A stretch of DNA of 64,000 bases, taken from NCBI GenBank assembly GCA_016617855.1, contig JAECUM010003637.1, positions 1-64,000 on the forward strand, given 5' to 3'. Each line of letters starts with the position of its first letter. The first letter of the stretch is position 1. Positions 31,153 through 43,803 of this stretch are shown here, piece after piece. This DNA is from Megalonaias nervosa (Eukaryota > Mollusca > Bivalvia > Unionida > Unionidae). The notes under the pieces were generated by a model, which saw nothing but the letters and a program-made list of their open reading frames with translations, searched no databases and had not been told where the DNA came from. A program made the position numbers and the translations under genes.

Positions 31153-33250
31153 CAGTTGGATCTTACAGTTATCAGCTATATGAGTGTGGATGACTTGGTG
31201 CAGATTTTGCCAAAGCTTGGTGATAGAATAGCACTGAAAGTATTTGTAGATGAAGAAATTAAGAAGAAACACTAATCACGATCTCAAGGGAAAGAAAGAA
31301 AAACCAAACTAATTCAAACTTTACGTGCCAAGTTGGGCATTGTGAAAACTAGACATTGTCATGATACAGTTCCAGCAGAATTCCAGGATAAATGTATTTC
31401 AGAGTCTTTTTTGAAGTGGAGAAAAAGAACTATGGCAAGACATTGTAACAGAAATGCTTTTAAAGAAAACAGGAAAGTAGAATTGGGATGGATACATGAT
31501 GGAAAGCAAGTAAGGCAAGCAAAAGGAGAAGGAACTCGCAAAATTGAATTGCCAAGAAAAAGCAGGAAAGAAGAAGTCTTGGATAAAGTTCAAGCACTTT
31601 TTTCCCAACCAATCATGCCCCACTTGGAAGTATTGTGGATTTTATATTTAAATTAACAGATTTTTCCAGCAGAGAAATCCAAAATGAAACAATTGAAGAA
31701 TTATATGAATCCTGAAAGGTAAGTTTACAGAGAAAAAAGATTCAGTCAGTACAGAAAGTCTCATTCTTCAAGATCAAATAACGATACTTTCTAAGCCACT
31801 CACTGAAGAGAACACTATAAGCATACCAAAAACATTACATCATGGCTTAGAGTCCTATCACAAACCACCTGTAACTTTTCTGAATAGAAATCTTAAAGAA
31901 TCAAACTATGAACAAACTGAAAGCATTTTGATTATATGTCCTTTGGATGTAGCAGTACCCATACAAGAAGAATTTTCATTCGAGTCATTGCTGAAAGTCA
32001 CACCCAGTCAGTCACAGCTAGTTGCGGTGTCTATATCTGAATCTGTTGAAAGCCTTAGCACCCCCATTCACGCACTTCAACATGCAAGTTACACCAACAT
32101 GTATGTAAATTGTACACAAAATACCATCATGCCTTCTGATGTATTAGATTCTATGTTAGACCAGCATAGTTCTGACAATGAAATATTTTTTTCACCCAGG
32201 GGATGACAATTTTAATACAAGATCAGAACTAGATGACACAGTACCTTTGAATGAGAATGTTAAGAAAGTAATAGTTAAGAGAGGTCATGTGTTTCATGAC
32301 ATGATGAATTATTTTCTGGATGCCAACTTTGATTCTAGATTAAATCAATTACAGGTAGAGTTTGTATCTGAAAGAGGTGAGGATGCTGGGGGTGTTTTCA
32401 GAGATGTTGTATCGGAATTCTGGGAGACCTTCTATATTAAACATACAGTTGGGTCTGATATCAAAATCCCAGCAACTGTGCATATCATGAGGAGAGAACA
32501 TTGGGAGGCAGTGGCCAAGGTTCTCATATGTGGATATAAACAGGAAAGGTACTTGCCCATTCAGCTGTTGCAAGTTTTTCTTCAGAGATGCATTGATGGA
32601 AAGGATGTCCAAGATGAGAAACTGTTGGATACTTTTCTGTCTTCTCTGCCCACAGTGGATAGAGAAATCTTTGAAATGGCACTGAATGATTTTGATAGTG
32701 TGGATGAAGAGGATCTTTGTGATGTATTTTCAAGCTATAAAGCACGCATTATGCCCACAAAAGACAATATCAGAAAGCTAGTTAGAGACATCTGTCACTA
32801 TCAGATAGTGCAAAAACCTTCATTTGTAACAGAGTGCGGGTCACCATTACTTAAGTGTTATTTGAGATCATTGCTACCCAACACAGGACTTGAGGAAGTG
32901 TACAGAGATTTGCATGTGACAAACAAAAAGGTTTTGAAGTTGCTTCAACTACCAGATGATATTTCAAAAGCAGAAAAGCTCACACTTGATGTTTTGAGGC
33001 AATACATCAAAAGCTGTGGTAAGGACAAACTAACAGCATTTTTGCGATTTTGCACTGGAAGTGATCTGATTGTTGGCAAACAAATTCAAGTTAGATTTAC
33101 ACCATCAATGTCTGTATTTACCTGAGACCAATTGCCCATACACATGGCTGTGTACTAGAGCTATCCACTAGCTATGACAACTTTCTTCTTCTTCATGAGC
33201 ACTTTCACAATATTTTAGACAGCAAGATGTTAAGAATGGACATCATTTAG
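31153..33250 (+). pseudogene. intronless HECT-domain (E3 ligase-like) gene, broken
   Basis: Segments in order: a SAM-like stretch ISYMSVDDLVQILPKLGDR (from ~31170), a charged linker continuing to ~31656 across a stop at 31273, a frame change at the T-run near 31601, more linker (31928-32200), and then a HECT-type region 32178-33125 (VEFVSERGEDAGGVFRDVVS, HIMRREHWEAVAKVL, LTAFLRFCTGSD). After a frame change near 33113 the typical C-terminus follows (PIAHTHGCVLELSTSYDNF ... MDII) to a stop at 33250. In HECT enzymes the acceptor Cys sits in AHTC; here that place is His with a Cys two residues on. Multi-copy genes of this layout are common in aquatic invertebrates and fish. Lack of introns suggests a retrocopy or transposon origin. 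Confidence 0.65.
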
Positions 33251-35230
33251 ATGAAACTGGATTGTGTTTTTCTGAAGATAGAGTTTATTTCTTGACTGGT
33301 TAGAAGATAATCTGTAAACCCCAGGAAACAAGATTTGTCTCATCTTTTTTGTCAAATGTGAAAATAATGGTTTCCTTTGACAGTAAAGTATGGACTAAGT
33401 GGCTTAAGTAGTGGGGGGTGGGGTGATACAGATTGGATATGAAAATTAGTATTAGAGATATCAAAAGAGTTTACAGATCTGATCAGGTGACACTTGGGTC
33501 CCTATAATTTGTCAGGAGTTCATTGTATTTATCATGTGCTCCACATTTTGATACAAGTTGTCTTTTATTTTTCTTTTAATGTCTTTTCATTTTATGTGTA
33601 AGACCCATTAAATGTAAGGAAGGACTTTAAGATTCTTAAAAAATTACAAACTTTGAATTGTTTGATATCTTAGTTGTGTTGGTTATTTTATATAATGTTT
33701 GATAATTTTTATTATGAAGAAAGTGTTCATCCCAGCAGTTCAGGACAAATAGTTAATGTTTGTTATATGTATCTTCATTAGTTATTTGTTTGTTTTGCTT
33801 TTTCTCATACTGGTTTTTTTTTGTCATTCATGCAAGATGGGGGCCTCAGCTGGTATGGAACCATTATAAATAAGTTAATCATACAAGGTAAAGAGGCCTA
33901 ACATATGGGAAAAGACTGTGCTTCTTGCACTCAGTTTGTAATTGGAAAATCATTGGTATTAAACAATGCTTTATCCTGGAAAATGACTGGACCTTGTTAC
34001 AGTTAGAAGAATAGATAGAATGTTTTTTCAATATCAGATTTCCATTATACACTGGTTTCATTCTTGCAGTGTTTCAGTGATCTTTTCAAAACAATTGCTT
34101 ACTTCAACTGATGAATCTAGTGGAAGACATCGTGTTTAATGACATAATATGTATATCACTGCTAATGTTAAAACACACACATACATAATGATACAGATGT
34201 CCTTGTACGGTGCTGTACATGTCATGACCAACACAAAGCAGCTAATGATGGACATGACTTTGTGATTCCAATTTATTAGTATCTTAATACTTGGTCTTGT
34301 TATCGATTGAAATAAATTGGGCTTTTTGTTTCTAATATGAGGGCTGTCATTCTTGATTCCTGTTCCAAGGGTCCAGGGTCCAGTTTGTTTTGGTGGGAGG
34401 TGGGGGAGCAGGTCAGAGGTCAAATATAAGAAATTACAATGATACATTTTCATATATTTTCTAAATAAACTTCATATATGTACTCACAGTAGGAAGACCC
34501 TCATATGTGTGTCAGATACTACATATGGCCCCTGGGTACTGTTGAGTGATGAGCATGTGTGTTGGTAGTTGTCTTAAAGTATACTGTGCAATTCGTGGGG
34601 ATTTGTGAAGGCAAGCCATTGCAGTTGCTTTACATTATTTACTACGTAAAATCAGTTAGTGTACAAGTTAAATAACTTTATTCACTTGAGAGTGTCATCT
34701 TTTATAAAATTAGTACAAAATAATATTTTGCAATAATGTTGTATTGTATGCATCACAATATGATGGTGGTGATACATTATAAGTGATTATACAAATATTG
34801 ATATTATCAGTGCATATCCATATAATAGTAGCATTAATACATTATGTATAATATATGAACAAATGGGGATTTATCTAACTCCATCATATATTGGAGTAGT
34901 CAAGTGAAAACTTAAGTGATATGTTTTAAGTCTTTTGCTGGTTCTTGTTTCTTTACTCCATGAATAACTTTATATGTCATATTTGTATATATTACCTTTT
35001 GCAGCATATTCATTGAATGAGGTAAAATTAAAATCCACAGCATTAAAAAAAAATGAATGTATTAACCATAAATTGATATGCACTCAAATGTGGGCAGTGT
35101 AGACTCAGATGTGTTGCATTAAGTACCAGCATATCTGGGTCTGTGCTGTTTCTAAATTGATAGATATGCACGTCTTTTTGCTACTTTGTTTTGGTATGCT
35201 GTTAACTTCACTTTCATAATGATGTCAATT
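33250..35230. other. gene-free host DNA
   Basis: AT-rich DNA; no gene recognised. It could in part be 3' untranslated sequence of the HECT gene. Confidence 0.45.
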
Positions 35231-35231
35231 G

Positions 35232-35650
35232 TATGTAAACTTAAATTTGTTTCAGTTTGTTTCATAGTGATCCAGAAGTACAGGTTCATATCTTTTTTTA
35301 TTTACACATTTATAACTCTTCTTTGTCTGTAGAAATTGTAGGTAAGAAATTGGGTACAGTTTTATTCATGTTTTAGGAGGTTTTCTCACAGTTTCATTGT
35401 TACTTTTACTTTTTATTTGAAATTTTGATGATGAGACACATGTCAGTTCAGTGTGAACTTAAATTTTATTTGTTTGTTTCATGGTGATCCAAATGGTGCA
35501 GGTTCATATCTTTTTTTATTTACACATTTGTAACCCGTCTTTGCCTATAAGTAAGAAATATGATAGTTTTATTTATGTTTAAGGAAGATTTTTGCAGTTT
35601 CATTGTTACTTTTACCTTCTGTTTGCATTTTTGATGATGAGACAAATCCA
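35232..35650. repeat. two ~210-bp tandem copies
   Basis: Both copies hold GAACTTAAATTT-like start, GGTTCATATCTTTTTTTATT, TACACATTT and TTTCATTGTTACTTTTAC, in the same order, ending in GATGATGAGACA. About 80 percent similar by eye. Confidence 0.8.
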
Positions 35651-36869
35651 ATCTTAAGGGAAGAAAGTTCATTGTAAAAATATTGAAAATATTTATATGA
35701 AAAGAGAGAATTCATCTTGAGTGATGCTTGTCTTGTAAGTTGTGATTCTTCTTTTGTGTTAATGGCATTTACTATAAAGATATAAAATAAACTTCACCTG
35801 GTCTTGAGTTTATTTTTTCATTTAGATGTTTTACCTTTTCATTGATTAATACACTGTTAGATGATTTCCATGAAAAGAGATCTTTTTTAATACTGTTGGA
35901 ATAAACATCAATGTCACAATTATCAGTAATAATTGTTAATTGTTTTGCATTTTGGTCCATATATTCTAAGCTCTTGCTTATTTCCTAAACAAGCAAAGAA
36001 GAAGAGTAGCCTGTGATGAAACATTGTCACTTATGTAATCCCATATGTTTTCTCCTTGCCCATACTGTCATCTTACTTAAAAATATGTATACATCCAGGG
36101 AGACAGTGTACCACTGTAGCAAAAATAAGTAACTGTTACTGCATTGTATGCATTTGTTTTTCCTTTATTGTCTTGGATCCGAAATACCTACATTGTACTT
36201 AAGTTCTACCTCTGTTATGAAGCCTGGAGTAGAGATTTATACCCAAAATATTTTGATAGTGTTGTGTACAAAAATGTAGTTTGGTTTGTAATTGACAACG
36301 ATTCAACTTTGCTAGTTATAAACATAACAAAACTTTTATATGCTTTCAGAAATATGGAAAAGTGTTTGTGCAACTCCATAAAATTTTTCAAATTTCATAT
36401 CAAATATAGTAAAGCTCAACAGACTGACTACTAGCTTAATTCCCACGTTACCGCTTGGAATGGGAAAATGACAGAGCCTTGGAAATATGTTATAAGTCGC
36501 TTCATCAATTAAGATGTAGTAATCTGAAAAGTATGTAAGAAGAAAAGTGGAACCAACATGGAACTGTAAGTGCCCAACTTCATTTTAATGGTATGAGGAG
36601 AACACTGATAAGATGCCTGTATCTTCCATAAGGGTGCTAAAACTCTTGTCCATTTGCCACTATAATCCATGTCCAAGAAGGGGTAGCATTTTGGCACCCT
36701 TCCCTTGGTTATATATAGTTACAATTCCTTGGTATTAAACTAATTAACACAAAAGAGTGAAAACCGATATTTTTTGAAAAATTTAGCAAACAATTTATTT
36801 CCCTTGAATACAATGTGAAAGTTTGAAAAGAACTTACAGTATTGTCAATTAAGTTCCAAATAGTCCTAT

Positions 36870-37930
36870 AAGATCTACCACAAGTATATAACGACTTTCA
36901 GACGACTGCTTCTCCATATGGAATAAACATATACCAATAGAAGAATGCTTCCAGGAACTTAATAACCTGCATCCAGCTATAAACTTCACAAAGAATGAGA
37001 GTGAAATAATCATTCCTAGACACTCTCGTCAAACTATCTGGAACACATAATACTACTGAAATTTATAGTAAACCACTGAAACACATAATTATCTCAATTT
37101 AAAATCTATCGTGCAAAACATGTAAAAGTGAACATTCCTTTTAACCTTGCCTCAAGAGTGATAGCATTTGTAGAGAACAAACATACACAAAAAACGGACT
37201 GGCAGAGTTACAGCAATATCTTCGGAAGCAAAATTACTCAGACGAAAGTATCAATCAAGGAATACTCAAAGCGAAAAGAAATGGATCAATCAAGGGAAAT
37301 ATCCGTGAAAACATAAACCCATCATGAAATGGAATCCCTTTAATTACAACCTAAAATCCACGGAATACAAATATCACACCGCTGGTACGAACATGTGAAC
37401 AATTACTCAGACGTAGTGATAAAATGAAAATGCCTTGGAAACACGGAAAATTATTAATAGTAAGAGACAACCCAAAAATTTTGAACAAATTCTTACCAGA
37501 TCCAAATTTAACGTCATTTAAAGAAAGGCCTGAGTAACTAAGTGTGGTACAAGTAGACGCAAAATTTGTTCCAATATAACAGAAGGAAACCCAATAAAAT
37601 TTTAAAATGGTACGCTATTTAAAGTTAAACAAGACATTAATTACAATTTAAGAAATGTGATTTATGCATTGATATATGTGCGGTGTGAAGCCTTTTACAT
37701 ACGTCAGACGAAAAATGAACTAAGGGAATGACAGTACATAGACATAAAAAAAAAATAACTGATTAGAAGAGCTCGATTTATGAAATGTCAATAAACATAT
37801 ACATAACTGTTCAGGAGGAAATTTCAAAGTCTTTCCTTTTAATAAATTATTAACTAATAATGAATTTTTAATTGAAGAAACGGAAATGCATTGCACACGT
37901 ACTCTATATCCAGACCTTAATAGCTCGAGC
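36870..37930 (+). mobile_element. Penelope-like retroelement remains
   Basis: Fragments in order: RT end (an LNNLHPAINFTKNESE-like stretch at about 36956), the linker IPFNLASRVIAFVENKHTQK (from ~37131), which is characteristic of Penelope-like elements, and a GIY-YIG-type piece NVIYALIYVRCEAFYIRQT (about 37652-37710, where the usual second motif YIG reads YIR). Many stops; inactive. Assigned by motif order only. Confidence 0.6.
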
Positions 37931-38223
37931 TAATTATTTATAAAAATTAACACATGATTATCGGTACATTGTATTTTTTAGCACACTGATACATTTTCAT
38001 ATCATGATGACAGGAAAACGTTTTAACTTTTAAATTGTATGAATCACATCTGACATTGTATCAACAATATATTAATGCACGTTCATGACATTTCAACATT
38101 ACAAATTTAATTTTGTATACAAGTGTGGTATATAGATTTACTGAAGTTGCTAATTTCTTGCCGTATAAACAATGATGTAATTAATATTATAATGACGTCG
38201 AATTGTTTATTTACAAAAATGTT

Positions 38224-38233
38224 GTAAAGAATT

Positions 38234-38267
<34 letters not shown>

Positions 38268-38587
38268 TTTGGATTTTTAACGTAGCTTTAACAATTTTTC
38301 AGTCATATCGCTACGATGTCTGCAGTGTGGCAGTTTACAGTGATTTCTAGCACTGGGGCATCATGCCGCAGACATGTAGCATGATGTCCCACCCAGTCAC
38401 ATTATCCTGACACCAGACCGACCAGTCCTAACACTAACCTCTTAATGCTGAGCGCCAAGCGAGGCAGCTGTTAGTACCATTTTTGTAAGTCTTTGGTATG
38501 ACTCGGCCGGGGGTCGAACCCACGACCTCCCGCATCCGAGGCGGACGCTCTAACCACTAGGTCACCGGAGCGGTCGTAAAGAATTGA
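38224..38587 (-). mobile_element. tRNA-derived SINE with 12-bp target-site duplication
   Basis: On the minus strand a tRNA-like head begins at 38575 (A box TGACCTAGTGGTTAGAGCG, B box GGGTTCGACCCCCGG), followed by a conserved core (GCTGCCTCGCTTGGCGCTCA, AATGTGACTGGGTGGG) and a (TG/GT)n tail at 38236-38266. Flanked by perfect GTAAAGAATTGA copies at 38224-38235 and 38576-38587. This SINE type, with this core, is common in molluscs. The head is not a functional tRNA gene. Confidence 0.9.
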
Positions 38588-38603
38588 TGTATTCACCTGA
38601 AAA

Positions 38604-38605
<2 letters not shown>

Positions 38606-38689
<84 letters not shown>
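38606..38689. repeat. (TA)n microsatellite
   Basis: About 82 bp of uninterrupted TA dinucleotides. Confidence 0.97.
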
Positions 38690-38690
<1 letters not shown>

Positions 38691-38974
38691 AAAAAAGGTT
38701 GGTTTCTCTATATCTCTTTCTTTCTAACTCATATCTCTTACTGTATTAATAAAATTCCAGAGACTTGTGACACTATTCAACATCCCGTAGTCTATATGAT
38801 GCAGTTATTGTGAAGTGATCTTGACCTTTATGGAGACTTACTGGTTGACGGAGACATGTCAAGGTTTACTAGAGGCACTATTTCAGAAATGAACTCGGTC
38901 CATCAAAGGTGTAGAACGTACTACTTTGATACAATCTTTCTGGGTTTTCTGCAGAATATACTCCTATCAAAGTG

Positions 38975-39011
38975 TATGTGTCTGTGTCTGTGTCTGTGTG
39001 TGTGTGTGTGT

Positions 39012-39083
<72 letters not shown>

Positions 39084-39089
39084 TATATG

Positions 39090-39123
<34 letters not shown>
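38975..39123. repeat. compound (GT)n(TA)n microsatellite
   Basis: TGTGTCTG repeats pass into GT, then a long TA tract interrupted once by CTATATGC. Confidence 0.97.
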
Positions 39124-39126
<3 letters not shown>

Positions 39127-39255
39127 GAATTTCAGGCCATAAACTCCAGATTTTTCTCCACTGTACGGGAATAAAGGTGAGGGAAGATGTCCGCCACGAT
39201 ACTGTTATAAATCCGACAATCAATGATAAAAAGCGTTGTGACTGGCACGGTTTAC

Positions 39256-39741
39256 CTATATAGGTTGCATTAGAATTTTCATTGCATTATTCATAAACTT
39301 AAAAAAAAAAACGATAAAGTTCATCTGCACTGTTCGTGCGTACAGAGCCTGCAAAGCTAGTCTACACATTGTTTTGTAAGTGTTGAGGGCATCTTCAGGG
39401 CTGCTCGTAATTTCCAGGTTATTTTCTTCCATTAGAATCTGGAAGAGTTCCTGCAGTTCTGGGTCTGATGGCTTATTTTGGTTAAGCCAACATTCGTCTT
39501 TGCATACAATGATGGTGTCCCGATCCACATATGTTGCGTAATCCTGTGTTCCATACAGCAATGGCATTGTGTACAGCACACACGGTCTGCCACTGGGTAC
39601 ATTCTGTTTTTTGCTCGGACGTATGCAATGAGTATTCTATACTGTTACAGACTCGTCAATGTCTTCCTGTAATCAAACACACATACATAACTGCAGTAAT
39701 TTTGTTAATGGTTTATTTATTTATACATTCGTGTATGTATG

Positions 39742-39803
<62 letters not shown>

Positions 39804-40712
39804 AATGCCATCAGCGTTTTTATGGTTCTCTAATATCCATCCACAGTGACAAAAATGCAAAAATTTTGCCAAGGTGGGACATACGTACAGTCGGATTGGT
39901 ACAGTTTGCACGCTATGGCCCTTATACATCAGTGGTGGGCATTAAGAACCTGTTCAATGGAAGAGCAGCCATGTGAAGTAAATGATCTCTTTAGAAAATT
40001 GTATGATCTATGTATAAATGTCGTATCCCCTCGCGAGAAATTAAAGGATATAGGCATTTGAGTGGATTAATGGTGAATCAAACGAGTAAAACAGTTGAGA
40101 GTTAAGGAGAAATGAAAGTGCAACATGAATGGAGTTAAAATTTGAAAAACCAAACGATAAAAGTGGTAAAAACAAGAAGGTATTTGGGTTTGTGTTGTTA
40201 TACTGGCATTTTCTAAATGAAATACAGAAATTACAAATTTTTCAGATTCTAATAAGTCATACATCGAAATTTTTGGCCAATATATTTGATTAGAGGTTTA
40301 AAGATATCTGCCAAAAATAAGTAATCAGGACAATAATATGGATGCAATAAGTATTTTTCTTAAGTGAGGATGTCATGCTTGCCCTACTTGGAGAGATGCA
40401 AACTGTGTTAATTGCCTGCAGAATAGACATGAAGACGAATTGTGTAATATTATTGTCTATCGTATCTCCTTCAAAATAACCTGTCTCTTTCAGAAGTCCA
40501 AAGAACTCTATCCAAAACTGACAACCGTATTGTTTAAGTTTGTCGTAAGAATCCAGATGCCAAATAAAGTTAGGCCCCTTGGCATAATAATTCCTTCGTC
40601 GTAGTCTGTTTCTTCTTCTAAGCTCACAACCTTGAGGGTCTAAAATGGAAAGCAAAGCTGCAACGTCAGATCTTGAAGTTCGAAATCCTGCAAGTAAACA
40701 ATTTTGATGCAT
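39256..40712 (-). pseudogene. rve_3-type integrase-domain gene, internally deleted
   Basis: The part at 40290-40712 reads GFRTSRSDVAALLSILDPQG, CELRRRNRLRRRNYYAKGPN, then FIWHLDSYDKLKQYG. This is the conserved N-terminal and first-Asp segment of multi-copy integrase-core (rve_3) proteins of fish and invertebrates. It jumps directly into QFWIEFFGLLKETGYF, which normally lies ~100 residues further on, so the catalytic core centre is deleted. A later part at 39256-39579 (LYGTQDYATYVDRD, ECWLNQNKPSDPELQEL) looks like the C-terminal region, separated by a (TA)n microsatellite (39747-39800). Probably transposon-derived and dead. Confidence 0.6.
39747..39800. repeat. (TA)n microsatellite
   Basis: About 53 bp of TA dinucleotides, within the rve_3-type pseudogene. 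Confidence 0.97.
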
Positions 40713-41004
40713 CCAGCGATAACCATTTTGACAGCCAGATTCACTGATTTGTTCTGCTACTTATAAAACTACGTTCAATATGTTTGATGGATGCATCTCT
40801 TATATATTCTCAATTCCGTCAGCCTTCGTTTCAATGAAATCATACTGATAACAATCCTATGATTGATTGCCAAACAGTAAATAATCTCTGAATAACTTAA
40901 TCCAAGGGAAAAAATACAACTTTATAAAAGCAGTAAATTCCATAGCTGCATGTAGTCAAATCTCCAAAGAAATACCAATTTTCTGACTTGCCATGCAAGA
41001 TTTT

Positions 41005-41405
41005 ATTGCGAATATTCGCAATAGCATTGCGTTTGTTCGCAATAAGTATTGCGTTTAATTGCAATAGTATTGCGAATATTCGCAATAAGCATTGCGTTTA
41101 TTCGCCATAGTGTTGCGTTTATTCGCAATAGTATTGCGTTTATTCGCAATGTATTGTGAATATCCGCAATAAATCTTGCGTTTATTCGCAATAGTATTGC
41201 GAATATTCGCAATAAGTATTGCGTTTATTCGCAAAGTATTGCGTTTATTCGCAATATTATTGCGAATATTCGCAATAGTATTGTGTTGATTCGCAATAGT
41301 ATTGCGTTTATTGGCAATGTATTGCGAATATTCGCAATAAGTATTGCGTTTATTCACGAACTATTGCGTTCATTCGCAATAAGTATTGCGTTTATTCGCA
41401 AGATA
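41005..41405. repeat. palindromic tandem repeat (GCGAATATTCGC-rich)
   Basis: About 20 modules of ~20 bp alternate between ATTGCGAATATTCGCAATA, itself a perfect palindrome core, and ATTGCGTTTATTCGCAATAG. The array can form many hairpins and is open in several frames, giving periodic Asn/Arg-rich ORFs on the minus strand that are not genes. Confidence 0.95.
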
Positions 41406-41503
41406 TTTATTTTTTTACGGACACGATTTGGCACTAATGGGCTTCCTTACGTTTCTGAGGTAATATCTATATTTATTAGATGACGAGATTCATTCCACTG
41501 TCT

Positions 41504-41787
41504 ACTTCTGTACTGTATGAAAGAACTTAATGTGTTCTCTGATATGCTTCAAATCACGTGATGGCAATTTTTGAGAAAGCTTGCCAGTAGCTTCTCTTTG
41601 GTCGGTGGTTCTTTCCGGAGATTTCCCGGTTTCTTCCTTCACCGTTAATACTGGCCGCCATGTATACCCTATCGTGTGCTGAAAAATGGCGTTAAGCCCC
41701 ACAACAATAACAACAACAACAACTTCTGCACTTATGAAAGAACTTAATGTGTTCACTGATATGCTTCAAATCACGTGATGGCAATTT
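41504..41787 (+). mobile_element. SINE (5' truncated) flanked by a 66-bp direct repeat
   Basis: The SINE body 41571-41721 runs TGAGAAAGCTTGCCAGTAG, CTTTCCGG, CCATGTATACCCTATCG, CTGAAAAATGGCGTTAAGCC and ends in an (AAC)n tail. It is the same family as the copies at 54145-54365 and 55664-55926, opposite orientation. The flanks 41504-41570 and 41722-41787 are near-identical copies of ~66 bp (start ACTTCTG, end GGCAATTT). Confidence 0.88.
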
Positions 41788-41789
41788 GC

Positions 41790-42971
41790 TTTCAAATGAA
41801 TTGACTCCTGATATGGATAACGTCACACGATGACATGGTGCAATAGAGGCCTTGTCTGAGAGTGGAGACTAATGGAACCGATAGGTAAGTCTGCAAAATC
41901 AACCGTTTTTAAGACGTTTTAAAACCTCTATGGCATTCTTCATAGAGTCTAGACCATCTTTAGTAGCATATATCCAGTTTAAATAAAGTTGAATGATTAC
42001 TTTGGAATAGTTATGGGATACTGGCTCATGAATACTACTTCCTGGATCAGGTTTTAAAAGCCGTTATACATGAGTTATTCATTGTCATTGTCTATTTTAA
42101 GTAGGTCATTACCTACGTAGATAGCGTATGTACACAGAGAATGACTGGTTTTTGGTGGTATTGGCTGTGAACGTTAATTAAGATATACAATTTAAGAGCA
42201 ATGTCATGAATAAAATGAATACTCCATTTAATTCTAGCTGATGTAGATGAAATTATTGTGTATTATTGCCATTTATGTCATCTTAAGTGCAAATCATTCT
42301 AATGTGGGGTTTTTATGTGTGACCAGAAACATCGTTATGCCAGGTTGGCACAAATGATGATAACAAATATCATTGATAATATTCCATTGTGAATTGGGCG
42401 AGCTGCTTTGTTCCATCATGTTCTTCCTTCGTCTTCCAAACGGTTGTTTAATTTTGGCAACTGTGGTTTAATTAGTGCATATCTATTAAATTTTATACTG
42501 GAATCATTGTTAGGGAATTTCACTGGACTTTAACTTGGTGATCATTAAATGTACTCTTTGTGATCGATACAATCTCCTGAGAATAAAGGTCCTCTTAAAG
42601 TAAGACCAAAACTTCATGCATTCTCACATGAAGTGGGAATTCCAGCTCTAATTATGAAACAAGGGAAGGACTGCAAATTCAGATTTTTAGATTCATATGT
42701 TTTTATTAACTATCCAAAAACCAAATAGAAGTAAACATTAAAGACTCAGACATCATATTTTTCATTTCTGTATTATGATTTATTCACTTGATATCGATAG
42801 CAAGTGTGTATTTTGACAATTTTAGTTTATTTTAAATAACAGTTTATCCGATAGAATTGTAATACATACTTACAAATATCGGTGTCGAATTGTTATATTG
42901 TTAATATTTTATCTCCGTTTATTAATTATTGATATATTCAGCAACATTTGCTAACATTCAATTATACTGAC
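41790..42971. other. gene-free host DNA left of element 2
   Basis: No gene or clear repeat recognised. Confidence 0.5.
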
Positions 42972-43192
42972 AGTAGTAGTATAGATTTATGAGGGTTCTG
43001 GACCACTTTCTTTGGCGGGGGGTAATCAGTCGCAGAAAAAGTGTGGGTTCTGAACCACTTGTTTCTGTGGTGGCTACTCGAACGCAGAGAAATGTGTTTT
43101 ATGTTGATGTAGCCATACGCATCAAAAAGGGAATGGTGGTTCTGGGCCACTTTTTTCCGTAGTGTGTTTAAGCGGATGGATGGTTGTCTGTC
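42972..43192. repeat. left terminal inverted repeat of element 2
   Basis: Begins AGTAGTAGTATAGATTTATG and contains GGTGGTTCTGGGCCACTTTT and ATGTAGCCATACGC. It pairs along its whole length with the reverse complement of 62643-62856. Inside it, three diverged copies of GGTTCTG-(A/G)-CCACTT recur. Confidence 0.92.
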
Positions 43193-43525
43193 ATGTGATG
43201 GAAGGTATCCAAGAAAGGAGAGTTCTGGCTCAGTTTCAGTGAATGTATTAGAGGTTACAGTATAGCATAAAATAATGGATGTTCGAGAGACGTCATTCTC
43301 TTATCTGCGACTATGGAGAGAAATATTCTCGGACACCGTGTGTCACAGAGACGTCACCGCCGCAGACAGGGAAGACTTTACAGTCTCCATCGTCCACCAC
43401 AAGAATGACTCCAAAGGATGACTATTAGGATATATTTAAACGTTTTGACGTTTTGTGAATGATGATTTGAGTTATATCGCAGAGATTATATTTTCTGAGG
43501 TTGATATAGATGAGTATGCGGATGA

Positions 43526-43762
43526 CCAATGGAGGAGACGGTGTCACAGTCACAGAGATATAAGCAGCAGTACCATATCCAGAATAAGTTAAAGCGATTT
43601 AATTTATCAGCATCCCAGAGAGATCAGTTTTATCAGTTGCTTAACTTGGTGCCGCTTCCAGGTCGTCAGATATTTATTAAATTTGATTATGTGCTTAAGC
43701 GTATTTTTGAGATGATCGGACTTCCAGAGTATGCAGCAAAATATAAATTCACTCTCTGGTAA
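43526..43762 (+). CDS. small conserved Polinton ORF, unknown function
   Basis: 78 codons with the sequence pattern RYKQQYHIQNKLKRFNLS, SQRDQFYQLLNLVPLPGRQ, then FDYVLKRIFEMIGLPEYA. A start could be ATG 43529 or just upstream. Helical, basic. I recall similar short proteins next to Polinton ends but know no function. The open frame ends at 43760-43762; later codons of the family seem lost. Orientation is opposite to the adjacent integrase. Confidence 0.45.
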   Translation, partial: PMEETVSQSQRYKQQYHIQNKLKRFNLSASQRDQFYQLLNLVPLPGRQIFIKFDYVLKRIFEMIGLPEYAAKYKFTLW

Positions 43763-43803
43763 AAATGGTACCAGAAGCGATCAATATAATTATTTCCGAG
43801 GCA

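Noticed and set aside
38510..38575. tRNA gene on the minus strand
   Set aside because: It is the head of a SINE, followed by the SINE core and tail and bounded by target-site duplications.
41055..41357. Asn/Arg-rich ORFs on the minus strand
   Set aside because: Periodic translation of the palindromic 20-bp repeat.
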